From Plenodomus lindquistii (Eukaryota > Ascomycota > Dothideomycetes > Pleosporales > Leptosphaeriaceae), in NCBI GenBank assembly GCA_025504975.1, contig JANUWI010000005.1, forward strand, positions 1,984,001 to 2,048,000: 64,000 nt of DNA, written 5' to 3'. The notes beneath the pieces were generated by a model. That model did no database searches, was not told the DNA's origin, and saw only the letters and a list, made by a program, of their open reading frames with translations. Made by a program: the position numbers and the translations under genes. Shown in pieces: positions 1-11,084 of the stretch; the first letter of the stretch is position 1; the number at the start of each line of letters is the position of its first letter.

Positions 1-3000
1 GGATTACGATTTCGTTGCTCCCCCCCAATGGAGATTCTAGGCCGCGCTGTCGTTAGCGTGCGCCTCTCGTATCGTTCAAGTGTGCAGCTGCGATGGATGT
101 CTGGACCCTTCGCACCCGCCATGCAGGGAACTAGTGGATATCCCTCCAATAGCGCACGAAAGCTAAGAGTCATTGTCAATACACCTAGGCGATACGGAGA
201 TTGGAGTCCAAGAGGAAAGTCGCACACTTCTCATGATCAGTGTGGTAAGCTGGCGCAGGAATTGGTCAGATGTGCTGACACAGTAATTTGTCTGTACGAG
301 TTAAACACGCGACTAGCCGTTAGTAAGTGAACATCGATCCCTGCCAGCGATCGCACTTTTGGTGTCTTGCGTTGCACGCCTGTTCAACGCCCGTCTCGAG
401 TAGCGCCGAATACAGAGAGGCTGTTCCTTCGTGTTTTGGCCAATCCGGCACCGAGATTGCAAAATGCGCCTTCTGCTCGTTGCGCTTGTTTATGTGCGGG
501 GAAGGCAATTCGAGCTACTTACACTGTTGAACCAGCCGCTAGGCCGCACGTTGTCTTGGTTCATGCGGGGATTGGCGGGCAACCACGGGTATGACAACGC
601 AGACAGTGATGGCGCAAGTAACTGCTGACGTCGCAAGTGCCCTTGTGGACTTCTGATCAAGATCCACGCCTTCTTACTTTTGCTTAATGGGGAACAGTCC
701 GTTGCTGCAGGACCTGGATATAACCAACAGATCGTCAGGCGGGGCTGAAATGATATTCAGGGCAATGCGCTAACGTCGATCTGGACAAAAGTCAAATAGC
801 CGATATCCGTGGGTACAGGGGTGTTAAATCAACCCAGAAAGGACTCCAAGCAGCAATGTACTTATCATGAGATGCCAATACTCCGCCGACCAAGTTTATC
901 GGTAGGTACTAACGAGTCCCAGAATTTGTCTGCACAGTTTTGACATCACAAATCCTCTGCGCCAGCAGTGAGCACTTCTCAGTTCATGGTCGACTTTTGG
1001 CTCTTCCCCTCTTAATCGGCCCTTCTCTCGTGTTATCGAACTATTACCGTCGTATTCTCCGCGGGGCCACAGCCTCAGCATGTCATCAATTGTGGCTCGT
1101 GAGTTCAACGTCACATATGAGGCTGATGCGACATTCAAATGGCAGATACAGTATTGGTAAACTTTGCTCGCGTGAACACGTGAAGACATGATGTACTTCT
1201 GCATGATGGCGATGCGAAAGACGTGCCTCACGCGATAGACATGGAAGGAACTAGGATAATGCTTAATTTTTTTTTGATGAAACGATTGAATAAGAGCCCA
1301 ATGACCACCCTTATTCCGTCATCGCAAGAGCTTTTACCTAAACACGTAAAAGAACAAAAGAACGATAATTACCAGGAAAAGCACTGCCTCCGCTGGATCT
1401 CCTGGCTGCAAGATAAATCACGTGCAGATCACCCCGATTACTTTGATTGCTGCGCTAACTGCTGCGGCAACTGCTGCCCAGAACCTTGCGCTTTTGTCTT
1501 GTTGTATACGCCAGACTTCGATCTCGTGGCGAAAGAATTGAAGCTCAAGGGCAGCCCTCTCAGAGCTCATACCAGCTAACCATTCGATATCGCGTCGAGG
1601 CCGAATATTGCCCAGGACCTACAATGGCATTCTCGAGCCTGATTATCATTTTTTCCCTACAAGCATGAAGTTAAGGCAAAGATCGTATATTTGTAGCTTG
1701 CATTTTGTTTTCTGTAAGATGAGAGTTGATTAACGCAGCAACTTTCTCGCATAGCCTATATCAAAATCATTGCAAATGTGCGAGCATATCATGGGTTATT
1801 ATTCCACCACGGTCCAACTTTATAGACCGCTATACTATTGCCTCTAAGCTTTCCCATCCCAACGGCAGAGCCGATATATATTGCACCCCACTTTTTCGAA
1901 GCAGGAATTGAAGTGTGTTTTTGGTGTTTTTGAGCGATCGCTTTGTGCTGGTGACACTGCGACAGTGTTCACTGCAAGCACAATGTTTTTTCGTGTACGC
2001 CTGCGCGGTTGCACAAGCATTTTATGGTCGTTTGCCAGCGGGGACAGTGGATTTCAAGCCAGATTATCTTTGCTCAGACGTCCAGCATCGCTAGTAGAAT
2101 TATGCAGGCTAGCTTTACAATAGAATATCGCGAGACTTGAAATTTGAGCGAACGTTGCATGATGATCGAGATGTTTGCCGATTGAACAATCTCCCTTCGA
2201 GTTGCTCTGCAGAACAGTTAGCGTTTGATTGATTCCATGACCGGTGATCTTGACTATAGGGTATATTATCCTGCCTACCTAGGTATATGACAGCGTGACA
2301 CTTGGCGCAGGTGTAAGTCACGCAAGGTAATAAGACAAGGCTGCTATAGTCCCACACCATGTTGACTTTCGGCACCTGAGGCAGACGAACAAGATTCTCG
2401 GCTGATAGAATCTTGGCCGATAGTGCTGGCTCGGTAGTCCAAAGCCTTGCGGCGGCAGGAATCCTGTACCACGTGTCGACCTTTTGAATTACCCACAGAG
2501 TCTGCTCGTGACCTCAACATTTCCCAACATAACGTGCGTTGAGATTCATGGCACGTATATGCTTCTCCGGCACCTTGTCGAAACGCCTAGCGCTGCTGTT
2601 GAAGTCAGAAGCATGAAGTTACCTGACCGTCGGGATGTCTCTCGGCCGCCAAACGCATCGTCCATGCGATCCTATAGGGCGAATGATCAGAGAAGAGCTC
2701 CAAAAGACTTGTGAGGTTGTGTTTTGCTGCGAGCAAGGCATTTCCCTACTGTGTCACATCCATGTCTGTTCTTGACAAATCAACCGATGCGCTCAACCGT
2801 GCCAAAGCCGGTCGTACGTTTGAGTTGGAGGGCATAGTGGAACGAGCAAGTAAAAGATACTGTATGTTGTGTACAGACATGTCGGATTGATCACCCTAAC
2901 CAGGTTGGACAAAAAGCAGCCGTACCTTGCGGTGAGTTGGGGAGATGATTCGTCGAACTCGAATCAGCGTGTCCTCTGAGTGCGTCTATATCCCGTCTAT

Positions 3001-4807
3001 AGGTAAGTTCTGGCGAAAAGAGTACCTGGTCCTCGTTCCATGATCGGAAGCGGAGATGCCATGTAATCCGACATAGTGGTCGCATGATCACCGGGAGTTG
3101 AGACGACTCGATACCAATTACGAACCCAGGCCTTCGGAGTGAAGATGCCGGACTGCAATGAACAGGGTCCGATACATAGAGGTTGCCAGACTTTGTAAAA
3201 TAACATATCCCATATTGTGCACCCAGCAACGGCTGCACGGATCCAGATTGCGAATCTGTGATCAGGGATAGCCAAGGCCCCTATTTCTGGGGGAGGCGTG
3301 GCAACATCAACCGGCGGATGCACCGTGCAGCTTTCAACGGCAGCTTTGACAAGAAGGAAGCTATAGTGCAATTTGTCTCAAACACTAATCTAACAGCATG
3401 GAAGGTTGCTCGAGCTCAACTAATAGCGCGATCAAATCATCCAGAACGTCTCTTGAAGAGCAAAAAGTCAATGTCCGCGGTGCGAAGAACAGAGATCACT
3501 CGACATCAGGTCTGCAGGCCATACCCTGGTACAAACTTCCGCATGCGCATGGAACGCAACGACTCGCCACTCGCACTTGAACAGGCTGTGCACGGATGAA
3601 TAGCGGTAGCTCCACCCTATCGAGGCTGATTGCCGCCCCCGCATTGGCCAGTCAGCCAACGGCGACTGAACATTGAGGAGAAGCACTGACGCTGTTTTAG
3701 ACTTTGCAAGGCGATCCCCACGTCAGTAAGATTGAAGCCCACAGACGACTTTGTCGAAGTTCTCGACCAGTGCATCAACCTGGTAAGCAGGACCCCAGTG
3801 CTCGAGCTGACTGTGCATAAGCAGATCTGGTTTGTGTCGCATGCAATGCAGGCTGATCCTCAAGTTAGCCATCACCGTCCGTGAAAATGTCATCCTTGTG
3901 TCTTAGGAAAAGGTGAAGAATAATAAGGTCCAAGACAATGGTTTTAGTTGCTTGCCATACCCTGCTGGTATCGACAATCATCCGAACAGCGGCCGTGACT
4001 TGTGCTTCCGGACAATCACGCAGTCCCATTAGCGACGATGGGTCCATGTGGGCCAGCATTTTAACCGAAGGAACCGAAGGAACGTCTTCGTGTGGCCCAG
4101 AAGAAGCCACTGTCCGCACCCCATGATCTGCCAAGACGTTTGTACCACGGATTGCAGTCCCTTCTATGCCACTTCCGGCTGTACTGTCGTCAACGCCTGT
4201 CAGATGACACCTTGCTCCCATCTAATATTCTCGTATTGGAGTGTTGGAATGCTGGAATGCTGCAGATTGATGACATGCAGCATCTCTAGACTGCATCGAG
4301 AGCAGCACCAACATTCTGCTTACAGCTGAAATGCATAGACCAATGAATCATCCTCTGTCGCTCCGTCTCGAGTTACGCATAAACGTGTATGGCACGTTTG
4401 AAGATAAGCAACGGTCTCTGGCTTGTCAAGGATGGAGCATACCACGAGCTGCGCTAATTTAGCGTTCCCTTACCATCCGGCTGGTCTCAAGTTTTATAGT
4501 GGGTCTCCAGAGTACTGACTCTGTAGACATGGCGTAGCGGCGCGGCACTCAGCAACGGGTCCTTATCCACTGACCCGCTTCACCTACGTTATCAACCTCC
4601 CTCCTGTGTACCAAGATCTACCGACGCCTACGCCTTTCCCGGACTTCTGCACGCCATCCCCCCTCTACCTGCTGGCTCCTCTCCAATCCGAATATATGCG
4701 CAACTTCGATATGGTAGTATTGCACAACCAGAGGATCGTACCTTCTGGTGCGTAAACGGCGACGTAGCATCACTCATTTGAATCCGCCTTCACATCACTC
4801 ACGCACG
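1..4807. other. gene-free left end
   Basis: No ORF in this 4.8-kb stretch has a recognisable domain. The longest are about 120 codons and overlap one another on opposite strands, as chance ORFs do. A cysteine-rich ORF at 1241-1579 (+) is discussed as a finding. I see no tRNA-like structure, transposase or long repeat. The last few hundred bases before 4808 probably hold the promoter and 5' UTR of the receptor gene. Confidence 0.5.
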
Positions 4808-6102
4808 ATGGGTCGCCTGGAAACTCTGGACGTCGATTCGAGGAGTTCGCCACTTCCTCACGACATCCACCCATGGCTGCGGGCAGTCGTCATCTTTGGC
4901 TTCATTAGTCTCGTTGCAACAGTTTCGCTACTTGCCGTCCTCACGTATAAGCTCATCAAATGGCGCATCAAGTCCAGGCGGAGTAACCAGTTCGTCATCC
5001 TCATCTTCAACCTACTCTGGGCGGATCTCCAACAATCGCTATCTTTCTTATTGAACGTGGAGTGGCTACGACTGGGCTGGGTTCAAGTTGACAACCCAAT
5101 ATGCTTTGCGCAGGGTTGGCTTGTGTCCACTGGAGATTTGGGTAGCGGGGTGTGGTGCTTTGCGATAGGATTACACACATTCGCGTCCGTAATCTTGGAC
5201 TATCGATTGAAGCCTCGGACTTTTTACATCACTGTCTTCTTCCTGTGGGTCTTCATATTAGGAGTGTCGTCCATCGGCATCGGAATACACCCCGATCATC
5301 TCTACGTCCGGTCCGGAGTCTGGTGCTGGATTCATCACGATCTGAAAGAGCTACGTCTTTGGACTCATTACATCTGGATCTTCATCTTGTAAGTCCGCCT
5401 CTCTTATGATCACCGGCCCTTACTGACAGTCTTTGCAGTGAATTCGGAAACGTAATCATCTATGCCCTTATTTACTCAATATTGGTCCACCGCATTCGCA
5501 ACGGCTACTACACAACCGAAGAAGCCAAGCGCGTTCGCTCGATTGCCAACCTTATGGTCGTGTATCCACTAGTGTACGTGATATGTACAATCCCCCTGGC
5601 CTCAGCACGTATGGCTGCCATGTCAGGGAAACCCCCCTCGCTCAAGCGACTATGCCTCGCAGGCGCTATGATTACTTCGAATGGCTGGCTGGACGTTCTC
5701 CTCTACACATGCACGCGACGCATCATGATATTCAGCGACGAGCCGCCCTCGGAAGACCTGGGAATCGACACCTTCGCCGCCTTCTGGACCGAGAAGCCCA
5801 GACGCTTCGGTGGCGAATGCACAATCGAAGCTATGCAGCCTGCACGTCGGCGCGGGAGGAGTAGGGTGACTCTATCATCTCGAAACGAAAGTACAGACGA
5901 CTTGTGCGGGAATAATAGTAAGGATATTAAAATGGTCATGACGACACAGGTCACGAGTGAGCCTGCACAGCCAGAGGATTACGAAGAGATGGAAGCTGAG
6001 GCAAGGAGAAGACGGCCTGTGTCACCGGTAGGCCGGTGGAGTGAGGAATCTGTTGATAGTCGAAGTCTAAAGGAGTTTGCACTTGCGTATATCCCACCTT
6101 GA
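4808..6102 (+). CDS. G-protein-coupled receptor, Git3/cAMP-receptor-like
   Basis: Two exons (4808-5388, 5439-6102) encode 414 aa. The 50-nt intron has a GTAAGT donor, a TACTGAC branch site and a GCAG acceptor; splicing joins IFIF to EFGNVII inside a membrane helix. The start is the first in-frame ATG (MGRLETLD). The protein shows about seven hydrophobic segments: near residues 24-48, 61-83, 101-131, 138-160 and 186-212, then two more before residue 310. C99 and C173 are placed to form the usual extracellular disulfide. A hydrophilic tail of about 110 residues carries Arg-rich and Ser-rich stretches suited to G-protein coupling or phosphorylation. Fungal receptors of this type sense sugars or other small ligands and act through G-alpha and cAMP. 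The ligand is not deducible here. Assignment to the Git3/cAR-like group is from overall sequence character; other fungal GPCR classes remain possible. Confidence 0.85.
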
Positions 6103-6514
6103 GCGCGGGTCTTCAAATCAAATCATATTGCGTTAAAAGCGTACCTGCGTCCCCGCAATCGTCCCTGTGTACAATGATGAGTCGCAGAGAATGAACCTCA
6201 GCACCGACGCATTGTACAAGCCGCTCCACTTTCGAGTATGCAAGTGCGTACATACACGCGCGCCGCCACTCCATCTCAGAAGGCGACGATGGGTGAAAAG
6301 AATACGCGGCCGATACCTCTCAACACTAGCTCCACGATACATACATACACACATAGACATGATGACCACCTAAACTTGAACGAGCCATAACACCCATAAC
6401 TACCCGGTATTCCCCACTCCCCCATTCTCACCATCCCAACACCCTCTACACACCGCTCCAACCCCCCTTCCGCTCCATGATGATACGGAAGCCAGCCCAG
6501 GCTCGATTTCCCGT
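6103..6514. other. 3' intergenic
   Basis: This lies between the receptor stop and the end of the next candidate gene. It is C-rich at its right side and holds no coding signal that I can support beyond short overlapping ORFs. It probably holds the 3' UTR of the receptor. Confidence 0.4.
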
Positions 6515-6805
6515 TCACATTGTGTTTATGTACCAACCGCAGCACACACCCGCGCCCACTCCTTCCCCCAGCACCGTCAAAAACACCACATCCCCGCCCC
6601 ATCCATCCATCTCTCTTCCTGCCGTCCCCGTCCCCATCCCCGTACCCAAAATCCTGGCACATGTAACCGCCCAAACAAACGCAGTCAATTTCCAAAAATA
6701 AGGTATAAACGCGCTACTAGACTGGACCCGCCCTGCCGTTCCTGCTATTCCCACAATTCCCATTACCATGCCGAAGATGAAGGGCGCCCCTTGTTCTCCA
6801 TCCAT
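6515..6805 (-). CDS. possible small membrane protein (96 aa)
   Basis: Unrecognised. A single-exon reading frame from ATG 6805 encodes 96 residues with three hydrophobic segments, near 8-24, 33-51 and 72-93. The turns between them are glycine-rich. The composition resembles small multi-pass membrane proteins, and the open frame spans all three segments. The overlapping frame at 6276-6695 is low-complexity Gly/Asp and is ignored. The DNA is G-rich on this strand, so composition alone could give such a frame. Transcript evidence would settle it. Confidence 0.35.
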   Translation of the reverse strand: MDGEQGAPFIFGMVMGIVGIAGTAGRVQSSSAFIPYFWKLTAFVWAVTCARILGTGMGTGTAGREMDGWGGDVVFLTVLGEGVGAGVCCGWYINTM

Positions 6806-7515
6806 GACACAACGCACGCCATATATAGTCCTGCGTACCACAATCTCGGATGCAGATTGTCTGGCGCGAAAGGGGGAGGCGACGGGGCGAATCCTTCCGC
6901 AGCGGGTGGGAAAGGTACGGAGTGCCCTTGGTGGAGAGCGTGGAGGTGTGCGCTGGGGAGGAGGATGGCGGAGATGGGAGCTTGCTTGGTGGTGGGCTAC
7001 TGAGTTATGGGAAGGGGGGGGGGGGTGGTGTTATGGATGATAGGTTTGCTTGTGTGGGGGGTGTGGCTTGTAGCATGGTGAGTAGGGGTGAATTGTAATT
7101 GAGGATGGTCGGGGTATGGCGTTGCTGATGGGTATGTCCTGGAATTCAGTTGTTTTGGGAGTACCGTTGAAGTGCTGACCATGTACATGTGCACTACGTA
7201 TCGTGAATGCTGGACTCATCTACCTACAGTCGTGAAGATCCTGCACCATGCCTCCTACCCAAGACTTTTTGTAAGCATCCATTCATCCTCCCTACCTCCG
7301 CTTTTCCACGCATTCCACATCAACGCCCAAAGAAGCCCATAATCCCACACAAACTTTTATACAAGCCCTTTCACTCATCACCGTGGCCTCGGTGGTTTCC
7401 TTCCCGGCAGCTCACTCTCTATCCCCAAACTAACACACTAACTCCCATATCAGCAAGAGTCTCGTCAAAAAAAACTAGTCTTCTCGGAAAAAAAAAGGAG
7501 AAAAGTGCACATCCA
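6806..7515. other. G-rich intergenic stretch
   Basis: The + strand is very G-rich from about 6870 to 7110, with a run of 12 G at 7014-7025. Two A-rich runs lie near 7470-7500. No coding region is supported. It should contain the 3' end of the EF-hand transcript, which ends at 7516. Confidence 0.45.
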
Positions 7516-10500
7516 TCAAATACTAACCCACTCCATCCAGCTTTCCAAGAACCTCAACTTCCCCTCGCGCATAAACCCCGCAAACTCTTCATACCCAATC
7601 AGCCCACTACCTTTGCGCTCGCTAATCTCGTCCTCGACGAGCTGCAGGCTTGCTAACATGGTCGTGTGTAATCTCGAGTTTGGATCCATGGCGCGATGGC
7701 GGATGCGGCGAAGGACGGGCTTCAACGGGTCGAGACTGGGATTGTATGACGTGTACACAGAGTGGCTAACAGGCTTGACGTGGAAGGAGAGTGATGCGGT
7801 GTTGGGGCCTGTAGACGTTATGGAGAAGCGGTACATCTCGGGGTCGTTGGTGAAGGCGCGCCAGTACTGTGTGCTTCGTTGGGCAAGAGCGTCTGCGCGG
7901 ACTTCGGGTGCAGCGTTTTCGAATTCTTGAGGGGAGAGTTCCGTTGGGCCTTGGTTGGGTGTGGTGGCTGGAGGCTGCGCGGTGGCCTCAGAGTAGTTTG
8001 TTGGGCTGGACGCGGGTGCGTCATCTGGTGGGGTCGTGATTATGTCGCCAATGTCTGTGTAGACAAAGAACGGCCCTTCAGACGCGGATACTAGATAATC
8101 TCCCCGTGTCTCGCTGTATCGCTCAAAGGGCGTCTGGTAGCCTGATATAGGGACTCTATAGCCATGTATGGACGGGCCTCTTGTAGAGCGCGAACCCTCC
8201 TCTCCATCAAGAGCCTGACCGTGTGATGACCAGGTAGTGTACGTATCAGTCGACGAATTAGGTCGGAACTGGGGCAACGTCTGATCATCGACGGCAGCTG
8301 GCGTCTTGTTGCCGTCGTTTGGTCCGAACCAGCCTAATCCCTCAACACACAGAAATGTTGCATGCAGCACTTCTTCGCGGAGCTGAATCATGCAAAGGAT
8401 CACGTTGAATAGAGTCATCGAGTCAGGCTCTTTGTAGCCTGAGCCCTTGACAATATGGCTCTTGAGAACGCTATGCAGGATCGCCTCGTTGTTTGCATAT
8501 TGTCGATACATTAGTTCCTTGAGTCTCTCGCGATCGTAGCCTGCATTCTCACCCGAGAGAGCCGCCTCTTGTAGCGTCCCAGATCGATTGGCTTCGTCAA
8601 ACTCACTGCAAAAGAATTCGACGACACCTTTCATGTAGCGAAAAAACCCGATCTGGGCGATGGCTTCCGCATCCTCCTTGTAAATGTCGAAAAGGTTGAG
8701 CACTTCTTCGATTGCATGAGCTTTCTTCCGGCGTAGGCTTCGGGTTTCGTGTGCATCCATGGCTAAGTCCTCTTTTTCCTGGAACATCGGGTCAAGGAGC
8801 TCGTTGAAGCCTTCTTGCGTGAGTTGGTAGAGTACCTCCTTACCCATATCCTTTTCAGGCTGTGGTACGTCGTAGCCACCCCAGCGCTCTTGGACGGATT
8901 CTGACGGAGACTGCGAATCTCTTGATTGCCCATTTGGCCCTACTTCTTGATCTTGCGCTTCTATTTCATCCACAAGATCTTGAGGCGGGCGCAATCCTTC
9001 CTCTTCGTCGATATAAAATTGTCTGCGCACCCATCGATCCGCCACAGTTCGTGGTACTTCGTTTTCCAATAGGTGTCCGTGTGGAACGTCATTAGCTAGA
9101 AGTACAGATTCCCTTGTGGCGCTCAGCATGTCCTCTCTTCTCGCAAGGTCCGAATCGCCGTCACGAAGCACGGGGGTGGTATTGGTATCATCGTGGTACG
9201 ACTTCAGGAAACGGATGGGATCGACCGAGAGAGGGACGATTTCGTGAGGCGAGAAGGCTGAGCCAAGTGGCTGACTGGAAGCAATCATCTTCATGTTCTT
9301 GCGTGGGGAGTAGCCCTCGGTCAAGGCGGCGACATAATTCTGTGTGGCTTCTTTCTCAATCGCGTAAAAGGCTCTGAAGATTCGCAAGAGGTCCCGACGT
9401 GACACGTACCCGTCGCCATCAATGTCGTATCCATTGAAGACAATTCGAGCCTTGACTTCCACGTCTGTTGTGTGCATGCCGGCGACGCCTTTGATCCACT
9501 CCTCGAAGCCGATGAGTCCGTTGCGATCTGTATCATAGTAGGCAAAAACGCGATCGTAGATGAGATTGGGTGCGGCCGTGAAGGAATTGTAACGAGGGAC
9601 GAATGCATGATTGAAGGCGCGTCGATCTAGCGCATAGCCTACATTGTTTGGATCTTCACGCCATTTGGTGCCAGCAAGGCAGGTGAATTGATCCCAGAGC
9701 GCTTCAATCTCCTCTGCCTCCATCTTTGTCTCTGAAACGAGGCGTTTCTTGAGGGCGGAATCGACAGAGGGCCTCATCTTGTGAGGTTTGCCAGGGTATA
9801 AGACGTCTTGTCTCTGGAGATTGAGATGAGGCGTGGGGATGCGTATTTTGTAGAGTACGTGTGTCTTATGGTGCGAGTTAGTCGCCTCACAGTTGGAACA
9901 TAGGTCGTAATCAACACAGTTGGCACAATGCCATCGGACGCCACGAATGGGCTTCTCATCGCAGCCATTGCAGGTTATGCCTCGATGCAAGACACCATCT
10001 TGTCGGGCGCGCTCTTCAGCGATATGGTACAGAGCACGCTGCAGGGTTTGGCCATCTTGATCTAAAGCTTCATCAACATCGTCTTCACTGCCCCAGGACA
10101 GGTCGGTACCAGCAATGCTTTCAGCACCGTCTGGTACTGTGGCCCCGTCTTGCGCAAGCCCTTCTGCGTGCCGCGCAACCGCACGGTCGATGGCAGTTGG
10201 GTCTGGGTTGCGCTCACCGAGGACATGACGAATGGCCTCGACCTCGTCGGCAGACGGTGCTCTGTCGCGAAATTCTCGTCTGAAAAAGCGATCGAAGAAG
10301 GCATCATGTATCCCGATTATCTCGTTTGTGACTTGGTCGTGCCCTGACGCAGGGTGTGCCTGCATGGTTATCTCGCGAAGCGCGTCGTTGACGCGCACGG
10401 GAACGTTGGCATGGGATGGTGTCGACGTGTCCTCACCGTCGGCTTGGGCTGGGGAAGACGCCTGCTGTGCGGAAAGAGCAGCAGCCAGTGCCGCCGTGCG

Positions 10501-10680
10501 TGCTGCGGCCGACTCTCGCCTTCGCGATCGCCGGCGCACCGCATTGCTTCTGTGCAAGCCATCGCTCGGCGAAGCCTGGATGCTCTGGTAGACGAGATAG
10601 GCAGCATATGCAGCGGCAGCGCCAGTGAGGACGAGCACGGCAGGGCGGTAGCGGAGCGACGAGGGCTGGGAGCTCGGCAT
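7516..10680 (-). CDS. EF-hand and ZZ zinc-finger protein with N-terminal membrane anchor
   Basis: An uninterrupted frame of 1054 aa starts at the first ATG. A hydrophobic segment near residues 12-32 is followed by a basic patch (RRRSRRRE), which suggests a signal anchor. A ZZ-type zinc finger spans about 234-280, with CxxC pairs at C237/C240, C252/C255 and C261/C264 and a closing His pair. Two canonical EF-hand loops follow at about 382-393 (DTDRNGLIGFEE) and 419-430 (DIDGDGYVSRRD). A third, degenerate EF-like stretch (ERKGSGLIGYEEF) lies close to the C terminus. The rest is acidic and largely disordered. The combination points to calcium-regulated protein binding at a membrane; the partner is unknown. 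It is transcribed divergently from the hydrolase gene at 11085. I know of EF-hand/ZZ proteins in filamentous fungi, but no function can be assigned here. Confidence 0.88.
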   Translation of the reverse strand: MPSSQPSSLRYRPAVLVLTGAAAAYAAYLVYQSIQASPSDGLHRSNAVRRRSRRRESAAARTAALAAALSAQQASSPAQADGEDTSTPSHANVPVRVNDALREITMQAHPASGHDQVTNEIIGIHDAFFDRFFRREFRDRAPSADEVEAIRHVLGERNPDPTAIDRAVARHAEGLAQDGATVPDGAESIAGTDLSWGSEDDVDEALDQDGQTLQRALYHIAEERARQDGVLHRGITCNGCDEKPIRGVRWHCANCVDYDLCSNCEATNSHHKTHVLYKIRIPTPHLNLQRQDVLYPGKPHKMRPSVDSALKKRLVSETKMEAEEIEALWDQFTCLAGTKWREDPNNVGYALDRRAFNHAFVPRYNSFTAAPNLIYDRVFAYYDTDRNGLIGFEEWIKGVAGMHTTDVEVKARIVFNGYDIDGDGYVSRRDLLRIFRAFYAIEKEATQNYVAALTEGYSPRKNMKMIASSQPLGSAFSPHEIVPLSVDPIRFLKSYHDDTNTTPVLRDGDSDLARREDMLSATRESVLLANDVPHGHLLENEVPRTVADRWVRRQFYIDEEEGLRPPQDLVDEIEAQDQEVGPNGQSRDSQSPSESVQERWGGYDVPQPEKDMGKEVLYQLTQEGFNELLDPMFQEKEDLAMDAHETRSLRRKKAHAIEEVLNLFDIYKEDAEAIAQIGFFRYMKGVVEFFCSEFDEANRSGTLQEAALSGENAGYDRERLKELMYRQYANNEAILHSVLKSHIVKGSGYKEPDSMTLFNVILCMIQLREEVLHATFLCVEGLGWFGPNDGNKTPAAVDDQTLPQFRPNSSTDTYTTWSSHGQALDGEEGSRSTRGPSIHGYRVPISGYQTPFERYSETRGDYLVSASEGPFFVYTDIGDIITTPPDDAPASSPTNYSEATAQPPATTPNQGPTELSPQEFENAAPEVRADALAQRSTQYWRAFTNDPEMYRFSITSTGPNTASLSFHVKPVSHSVYTSYNPSLDPLKPVLRRIRHRAMDPNSRLHTTMLASLQLVEDEISERKGSGLIGYEEFAGFMREGKLRFLESWMEWVSI

Positions 10681-11084
10681 AGCAGCAGCGTGAAGGAGAG
10701 TGGGAGGTTAGTTGATGTTGAAGTGATGTTGTGCGCGCAGCAAACACTGCGGCTATGTGTGTGAGGCTCCCATTGGCAGTCAAGCGCACTCGGCAGTCGC
10801 GCTGGGCACCATGTGTCAAGTGTGAAGCGCCTGCCGTGTGCTGTCGAGGTCGTGGTCGCCGTCGTGCGTAGTTGTGGACTTGGCTGGAAGGTGCGAAGCT
10901 GACTAAGCCAGCCCGTTCCACCACCGGACCCTGTTCCCCGTAGATAGTCTGACCCCACAATCTTGCATTGGGGCCTCGATGACCACATAGCCAAGTCTTG
11001 CCGGCTTCACGCTGGACATATACACATGCATATCTGTAGCATCCATACACCATGCAATGAGAAGTCGTCGCAGCGGGTCGGAAG
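10681..11084. promoter_or_regulatory. divergent promoter of the EF-hand and hydrolase genes
   Basis: The two ATGs are 404 bp apart and face away from each other, so this segment must serve both genes. Two ATTGG motifs (CCAAT on the minus strand) are at 10772-10776 and 10967-10971. The first lies about 92 bp upstream of the EF-hand ATG, a usual place for a CCAAT-binding-complex site. No clear TATA box is seen. Confidence 0.5.

Noticed and set aside
10368..11053. Two overlapping minus ORFs of about 207 codons
   Set aside because: They overlap the start of the EF-hand gene and the divergent promoter in other frames and have no family features.
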